From: Acidobacteriota bacterium
GTDB lineage: Bacteria; Acidobacteriota; Blastocatellia; Pyrinomonadales; Pyrinomonadaceae
Assembly (NCBI GenBank): GCA_029777145.1
Contig: JAKOSS010000056.1
Coordinates: 1-5,260 of the forward strand
DNA: 5,260 bases
Direction of reading: 5' to 3'
The notes beneath the pieces are model-generated. The model did not search any database, was not told the origin of the DNA, and saw only the letters and a program-made list of their open reading frames with translations. Every line of letters starts with the position of its first letter. Position 1 is the stretch's first letter. A program made the position numbers and the translations under genes. Below, in pieces: positions 1-5,260 of this stretch.

Positions 1-2403
<2,403 letters not shown>

Positions 2404-2410
2404 TTCGACG

Positions 2411-2498
2411 GGAGTCAGTAGACAGGAGACGGTAGTTGGTAGACGGTAGGCAGTAGTTGGTTTGTAGACAGTAGGCAGTAGACAGTAGTTGGTAAATG
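2411..2498. repeat. Left heptamer array, GTAGNNN units
   Basis: Seven-base units start at 2418, 2425, 2432, 2439, 2446 and 2453, then after a 4-nt interruption (GTTT, 2460-2463) at 2464, 2471, 2478 and 2485. Nine of these ten begin GTAG; the unit at 2425 begins GGAG. Flanking degenerate units lie at 2411 (GGAGTCA) and 2492 (GTAAATG). The last three bases are not random: ACA, ACG, TTG, ACG, GCA, TTG, then ACA, GCA, ACA, TTG. The units thus group into three higher-order blocks (2418-2438, 2439-2459, 2464-2491), each ending in GTAGTTG; the first two are exactly 21 bp. The array starts eight bases after the infB stop codon. Similar short tandem heptamers are known from cyanobacteria (STRR sequences), but I cannot link this one to a named family. 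Confidence 0.93.
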
Positions 2499-2513
2499 TT
2501 CGTAACCGACCAC
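2485..2513 (+). other. Fold-back core joining the two heptamer arrays
   Basis: Bases 2485-2493 (GTAGTTGGT) pair with 2505-2513 (ACCGACCAC): seven Watson-Crick pairs, one G-U wobble and one A.C mismatch, leaving an 11-nt loop (2494-2504). The pairing continues outward in 7-nt register with about four to five pairs per heptamer: 2478-2484 with 2514-2520, 2471-2477 with 2521-2527, and 2464-2470 with 2528-2534. Bulging the GTTT insert lets 2453-2459 meet 2535-2541. The transcript between infB and rbfA could thus form a long imperfect hairpin. There is no run of U after it, so it does not look like a standard intrinsic terminator. The pairing is seen in the sequence; any function is inference. Confidence 0.6.
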
Positions 2514-2591
2514 TGACCACCGACCACCGACCACCGAACACTGACCACCGACCACCGACGACTGACCACTGACCAGCGACCACGGACCACT
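2508..2591. repeat. Right heptamer array, twelve GACCACY units
   Basis: Twelve contiguous 7-base units start at 2508 and every seven bases to 2585, with no indel. Eight are exact GACCACY (Y = T or C). Four carry a single change: GAACACT (2536), GACGACT (2557), GACCAGC (2571) and GACCACG (2578). Bases 2508-2528 and 2536-2556 differ at only one position, so part of the array also repeats at a larger scale. The reverse complement of a unit, put in phase, reads GTGGTCR; this resembles the GTAGACR/GTAGTTG units of the left array, differing mostly by transitions. The two arrays are therefore probably one repeat family in opposite orientation. The last base of the final unit is the T of an in-frame TAG just before rbfA. 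Confidence 0.95.
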
Positions 2592-2596
2592 AGAAG

Positions 2597-2956
2597 ATGA
2601 GACGTCCGGAGAGACTTGCTGAGGCATTGCGGGAAGAGATCACTGAGATCGTCGGTTTTGAACTCGACGATCCTCGTGTCTCCGCCGTCACCGTGACTGA
2701 CGTACGCGTTTCGGAAAACCTCCGTGACGCCAAGGTTTACGTTGTGGTCGAGGGAAGTGAGCCCGAGATCAAAGAGGCAATGAAGGCGCTGCAACACGCG
2801 TCTTCGTTCGTGAAGCAGCAGGTTGCGCTGAACCTGAACCTTCACCATACGCCGCATCTTCACTTCGCGCGGGACACCGTCGAAGAGAACGCAGCGAAAG
2901 TCGACAGGCTTCTCGGAGAGGTCGGTCGCAAAACTGAATTCGACGAAGGAAGTTAA
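2597..2956 (+). CDS. rbfA: 30S ribosome-binding factor A
   Basis: RbfA is a small KH-fold protein that binds the immature 30S subunit near the 5' end of 16S rRNA and is needed for late maturation and cold adaptation. The 119-residue length is typical. Family features in order: the basic start MRRPERLAEALREEI; a DDPRVSAVTVTDVRVS segment matching the conserved DPR-VTVT-V-VS pattern; NLRDAKVYVVV; an amphipathic helix around residues 60-80; and the closing TPHLHFARDTVEENAAKVDRLL, equivalent to the usual TPeL-F-D-siE pattern. The ATG at 2597 is the first possible start, because an in-frame TAG sits at 2591-2593. AGAAG lies directly against the ATG with no usable spacing, so there is no proper Shine-Dalgarno sequence; the heptamer array fills the place where one would be. 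Probably transcribed with infB, 193 bp upstream. Confidence 0.96.
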   Translation: MRRPERLAEALREEITEIVGFELDDPRVSAVTVTDVRVSENLRDAKVYVVVEGSEPEIKEAMKALQHASSFVKQQVALNLNLHHTPHLHFARDTVEENAAKVDRLLGEVGRKTEFDEGS

Positions 2957-2961
2957 CTGTC

Positions 2962-3008
2962 GGGGAATTTCGCGGACCGCAACTCGCGATCCGGAATCCC
3001 TAATCCCC
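2962..3008. repeat. Short rbfA-nrnA spacer repeat: ATCC every 7 nt, with inverted repeats
   Basis: ATCC recurs at 2989, 2996 and 3003, an exact 7-nt spacing (ATCCGGA, ATCCCTA, ATCCCCC); a degraded fourth unit (ACTCGCG) may precede at 2982. On the opposite strand these read as units ending in GGAT. The same stretch has inverted repeats: TCGCG (2970-2974) with CGCGA (2985-2989) around a 10-nt loop, and GGGG (2962-2965) plus ATT (2967-2969) with AAT (3002-3004) plus CCCC (3005-3008). This could be a decayed copy of a second heptamer repeat family or a small RNA hairpin just before the nrnA start. With only three clear units, chance is not excluded. Confidence 0.5.
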
Positions 3009-3020
3009 CGGCTTTCAGAG

Positions 3021-4049
3021 ATGTTAAGCCAAGTTGTTGAGTTAATTGAAAATAGGCACGTTTTTGGGATCACGACCCACGTTCGTCCGGACGGCGACGG
3101 TATCGGGTCGTCGCTCGGTCTTTGCTGGCTTTTGAGGTCCCTCGGAAAGGATGCCGAGGTCATTGTCAGCGATGGGATCCCGATGGCGTATCAGGCCCTC
3201 CCGGGCGCGGACGAGATCGTTTATCTGACCGAGGTGAACGGGAAGTACGACGCCGTCTTCGTCATCGAATGTTCCGACGTTACCCGGCCGAACATCCGCA
3301 ATCTCGAAGATCAGTACGTCGTCAACATCGATCACCACGCCACCTGCGAACATTTCGGGACGATTAATTGGATCGACACCACCGCGTCTGCGGTCGGTGA
3401 GATGATCTACAATCTCTGCAAAGCGGTCGGCGGGCGCATCACCCGCGAGATCGCCGAATGTCTCTACCTGGCCCTCGTCACGGATACCGGCAGCTTTCAC
3501 TTTTCAAACACCACCGACCGTACGCTCAAAGTTGCTTCGGAACTGGTCAAAGTCGGCGTCAAACCGGCGATGATCTCGGAGGCGGTCTATAACTCGTATC
3601 CTTGGTCACGCATCGAACTGATGAGCCAGGTACTCTCGACGGTCAAGCGCGACGCGACCGGCCGTATCGCCTATATGAGGCAAACAATGGAGATGCGGGA
3701 ATCGTCGAAGATGGTCGACGGCGACAACAACGGTTTTGTGAACATCCCGCTCGCGGCCAAGGAAGTCCTCGCGTCGATCTATATGCGTGAGATCGGCGAT
3801 CGGGAATATCGCGTCAGCTTGCGTTCAAAAGGCAGCATCAACGTCGCGCGTGTCGCCGAACGCTTTGGCGGCGGCGGACACAACAACGCCGCCGGTTGCC
3901 GGGTCGTCGGAGATTGGGACGCGGCGGAAGCTGAGTTGGTCGAGGCGATGGTTGCGGCCGTTGCCGACTCGATGCCCGGTTCGGAGGATCCGATCACGGG
4001 ATTCGTCGGGACGGAACAGGTCAACGAGATCCGACCGCAGGCCGACTGA
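3021..4049 (+). CDS. nrnA: DHH/DHHA1 phosphoesterase, NrnA-type oligoribonuclease / pAp phosphatase
   Basis: Members degrade 2-5-nt RNA fragments and in several bacteria also dephosphorylate 3'-phosphoadenosine 5'-phosphate (pAp) to AMP, using Mn2+ in the cytoplasm. The 342 residues fit the family. Motif I is HVRPDGDGIGSS (H20, D24, D26 as likely metal ligands). Motif III is the signature VNIDHH (D104-H105-H106). Motif IV is VTDTGSFHFSNTT (D155). The DHHA1 domain has LRSKGSINVARVAERFGGGG followed by HNNAAG (G283-G292), the substrate-binding loop. Motif II reads VIECSD (residues 81-86) where an Asp is usual, so E83 may replace a metal-binding Asp; I think related phyla share this, but have not checked. 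About 30 residues after the DHHA1 domain form an acidic tail. The ATG at 3021 gives the normal distance to motif I; AGAG touches it, so the ribosome-binding site is poor. It is third in the infB-rbfA-nrnA run. pAp activity cannot be read from sequence. Confidence 0.92.
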   Translation: MLSQVVELIENRHVFGITTHVRPDGDGIGSSLGLCWLLRSLGKDAEVIVSDGIPMAYQALPGADEIVYLTEVNGKYDAVFVIECSDVTRPNIRNLEDQYVVNIDHHATCEHFGTINWIDTTASAVGEMIYNLCKAVGGRITREIAECLYLALVTDTGSFHFSNTTDRTLKVASELVKVGVKPAMISEAVYNSYPWSRIELMSQVLSTVKRDATGRIAYMRQTMEMRESSKMVDGDNNGFVNIPLAAKEVLASIYMREIGDREYRVSLRSKGSINVARVAERFGGGGHNNAAGCRVVGDWDAAEAELVEAMVAAVADSMPGSEDPITGFVGTEQVNEIRPQAD

Positions 4050-4051
4050 GA

Positions 4052-4504
4052 TCAGCCGAGTTTCGACTTGACGGTTTCGCTGACCAGTTTGCCGTCCGCG
4101 TTCTTTCCCGAGAGTTTGGCGAGCGTCGCCTTCATCACCAAGCCCATTTCTTTCATCGATGACGCGCCGGTTTCGGCGATCGCCTGATCGACCGCCGCGG
4201 CGATCTCTTCGGCCGTTGCCGCCTGCGGCAGATATTCTTCGAGCACGACCAGTTCTTCCTTCTCTTTCTCGGCGAGTTCGGGCCGGCCGTTTGCCGTGAA
4301 CTGCTCGATCGAGTCCTTCCGCTGTTTGACCAGCGTCGTGAGAATCTTCATCACATCCTCGTCGGTCAGCACCGTTCCGACGCCGCGCTTGTTCTCTTCG
4401 TTCATCAGCGCGGCCTTGGCCATTCTGAGGGTCGACAGGCGGTTCGCATCCTTCGCTTTCATGGCCGCCGTCATGTCGGCGACAAGTCTTTCTTTCAGGC
4501 TCAT
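4052..4504 (-). CDS. yqeY: YqeY/GatB-like domain protein
   Basis: This is a 150-residue cytosolic protein of the YqeY family, which resembles the C-terminal helical tail domain of the GatB subunit of tRNA-dependent amidotransferase. A role in tRNA binding or amidation has been proposed, but the function is not established. Seen from its own N-terminus: MSLKERLVADMTAAMKAKD, then LSTLRMAKAAL, then LVKQRKDSIEQFTANGRPEL with AEKEKEEL and LEEYLP, and last GASSMKEMGLVMK and the C-terminal VKSKL. All are close to the family consensus, and the length is normal and complete. The ATG (complement of 4502-4504) matches the conserved MSLKERL start, though no Shine-Dalgarno sequence precedes it (TACTCC lies just upstream). 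It faces nrnA with 2 bp between stop codons and diverges from the membrane-protein gene. In many genomes yqeY follows rpsU; no rpsU lies upstream here. Confidence 0.95.
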   Translation of the reverse strand: MSLKERLVADMTAAMKAKDANRLSTLRMAKAALMNEENKRGVGTVLTDEDVMKILTTLVKQRKDSIEQFTANGRPELAEKEKEELVVLEEYLPQAATAEEIAAAVDQAIAETGASSMKEMGLVMKATLAKLSGKNADGKLVSETVKSKLG

Positions 4505-4601
4505 GGAGTACAGTTTAACGGAATCCGGCGGGCGGTTTCAAAAGCCGGCGGAGCCTCGCGGAATCGTCGCGGCATATGCTAATCTGTGTCTTCTTTTTCC
4601 T
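4505..4601. promoter_or_regulatory. Divergent promoter region between yqeY and membrane-protein gene
   Basis: This 97-bp spacer must hold the start signals of both flanking genes, unless the right-hand gene is read from elsewhere. It contains a perfect 8-bp palindrome GCATATGC (4572-4579) that overlaps -10-like hexamers on both strands (TATGCT at 4575-4580 on +, TAGCAT on -). No convincing -35 box is seen on either strand. CCGGCGG occurs twice as a direct repeat (4525-4531 and 4545-4551). A pyrimidine tract (TTCTTTTTCC, 4591-4600) sits immediately before the right-hand ATG where a purine-rich Shine-Dalgarno would be expected. The promoter calls are weak. Confidence 0.35.
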
Positions 4602-5260
4602 ATGAAACTCGATTGGCGACTGGGTGTCATCGCGGGACTTTTCATGATCGTGTTCACGATGTACCCGCAGTTCAAGATGTGGTACTTGCGCGGTGACGAC
4701 TGGCAGGGTCACTACGCGTACAATGACATCGACGAGGTCGCGTATGCGTCGTACGTCAAGGCGCTCATCGACGGGCGTCCGCGCAAGAACGATCCGTACA
4801 CCGGACGCGACGATTCCCCCGAGTCTCCGCAACCTGAGTCGCTTTTCTCGATCCAGTTCGCCGCTCCGTACACCATCGCGATCCCGGCCCGTATTTTCGG
4901 AATCGGCGCGCCCTGGGCGATGACGATCGCCGGCGCGTTGGCGGGTTTTGCCGCGGCGCTCGCGTGTTTTTGGGTTCTCGGCCGACTGACCGGCGATTCC
5001 TGGCTTGCGATGGCCGGAACGCTGATCGTGCTTGCCGGCGGCGCATTGGCCGCGGGAGAAGGGGCGATCGGCGAACTGCTCGGGACTGGGTTCTCGTATC
5101 CGTATTTTCCGGCTTTCCGGCGATATATTCCGGCCTTGCCGTTCGCCGCGTTCTTTCTTACGTTGGGATTCGTCTGGATGATGGTCGGGACCGAGGACAT
5201 TCGCCGCAGGATACTGTTTGGGGCGATCGCCGCCTTGTCTTTCGGTTACACGGTATTTTC
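4602..5260 (+). CDS. Multi-pass membrane protein, possible GT-C-like glycosyltransferase (3' end outside window)
   Basis: An ATG at 4602 opens a frame with no stop through the window edge: 219 complete codons plus two bases. The N-terminus (MKLDWRLGVIAGLFMIVFTM) is one membrane helix, followed by a hydrophilic loop of about 60 residues (24-84) and then hydrophobic segments near residues 88-103, 104-127, 134-151, 178-196 and 203-219. The first loop holds acidic residues (GDDWQGHYAYNDIDEVAY) and then ALIDGRPRKNDPYTG. A long first outside loop with an Asp/Glu motif and a DG-NPY-like stretch resembles GT-C polytopic glycosyltransferases, which move sugars from lipid-phosphate donors outside the membrane; that assignment is inferred and tentative. 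The coding nature is well supported: codon use matches the neighbours, hydrophobicity is patterned, and the long frames on the opposite strand here have no family features. The start has no Shine-Dalgarno sequence. No recognised partner gene is visible; it diverges from yqeY. Confidence 0.85.
   Translation, partial: MKLDWRLGVIAGLFMIVFTMYPQFKMWYLRGDDWQGHYAYNDIDEVAYASYVKALIDGRPRKNDPYTGRDDSPESPQPESLFSIQFAAPYTIAIPARIFGIGAPWAMTIAGALAGFAAALACFWVLGRLTGDSWLAMAGTLIVLAGGALAAGEGAIGELLGTGFSYPYFPAFRRYIPALPFAAFFLTLGFVWMMVGTEDIRRRILFGAIAALSFGYTVF

Noticed and set aside
2411..2591. CRISPR array
   Set aside because: Units are 7 nt and contiguous with no spacers, and there are no cas genes.
2485..2591. Rho-independent terminator after infB
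   Set aside because: The fold-back is long and mismatched and is not followed by a T-run; rbfA continues in the same direction.
2411..2591. Insertion sequence or transposon remnant
   Set aside because: No transposase fragment, no clear terminal inverted repeats beyond the heptamer family itself, and no target-site duplication that I can see.
4040..4057. Terminator hairpin over the nrnA/yqeY stop codons
   Set aside because: Only short GGC/GCC and TGA/TCA pairings separated by a bulge and a 2-nt loop are possible, with no U-tract on either strand.
4551..4580. sigma-70 -35/-10 promoter for the membrane-protein gene
   Set aside because: Only a 4-of-6 match at the -10 (TATGCT) and nothing like TTGACA about 17 bp upstream; kept only as a weak note in the spacer entry.
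4515..5200. Several open frames on the - strand (and a 76-codon + frame) over the right-hand gene
   Set aside because: They are Arg/Ser/Ala/Pro-rich low-complexity shadows. The + frame from 4602 has membrane-helix patterning and matching codon use and stays open to the edge.

Overview
The window looks like a piece of a bacterial chromosome carrying a housekeeping translation and RNA-metabolism cluster, followed by a membrane-protein gene. Moderately high GC, strong C/G preference at third codon positions, the protein flavour, and degenerate 7-nt repeats in the intergenic spaces suggest an uncultured or environmental Acidobacteriota (Blastocatellia/Pyrinomonadales-like). This taxonomic guess is an inference from general resemblance and was not checked by any search.

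Layout: (1) 1-2403, + strand: translation initiation factor IF-2 (infB), whose 5' end lies outside the window. (2) 2404-2596: a 193-bp spacer almost entirely made of heptanucleotide repeats, in two arms of opposite polarity. The left arm is GTAGNNN units; the right arm is twelve GACCACY units in perfect 7-nt register. The arms are diverged reverse complements and can fold back around an 11-nt loop. (3) 2597-2956, + strand: rbfA, 30S ribosome-binding factor A, whose ATG begins five bases after the last repeat. (4) 2957-3020: a short spacer with a second, different 7-nt periodicity (ATCC every 7 bases). (5) 3021-4049, + strand: a DHH/DHHA1 phosphoesterase of the NrnA type. (6) 4052-4504, - strand: a YqeY/GatB-like protein, tail to tail with nrnA with only 2 bp between the stop codons. 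(7) 4505-4601: a 97-bp divergent promoter region. (8) 4602-5260, + strand: the first 219 codons of a multi-pass membrane protein, possibly a GT-C-type glycosyltransferase; it is still open at the window edge.

The order infB-rbfA-nrnA is a classic bacterial arrangement: IF-2 assembles the initiation complex, RbfA matures the 30S subunit, and NrnA recycles nanoRNA and pAp. In many genomes truB, ribF and rpsO follow. Here the co-directional run stops at nrnA and is closed by the convergent yqeY.

The signal least explained by ordinary annotation is the bipartite heptamer array inside the infB-rbfA transcription unit. It has a higher-order 3 x 7 = 21-bp organisation in its left arm and abuts a start codon without a recognisable Shine-Dalgarno sequence. 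I see no defence system, CRISPR array, tRNA, rRNA or insertion-sequence gene.
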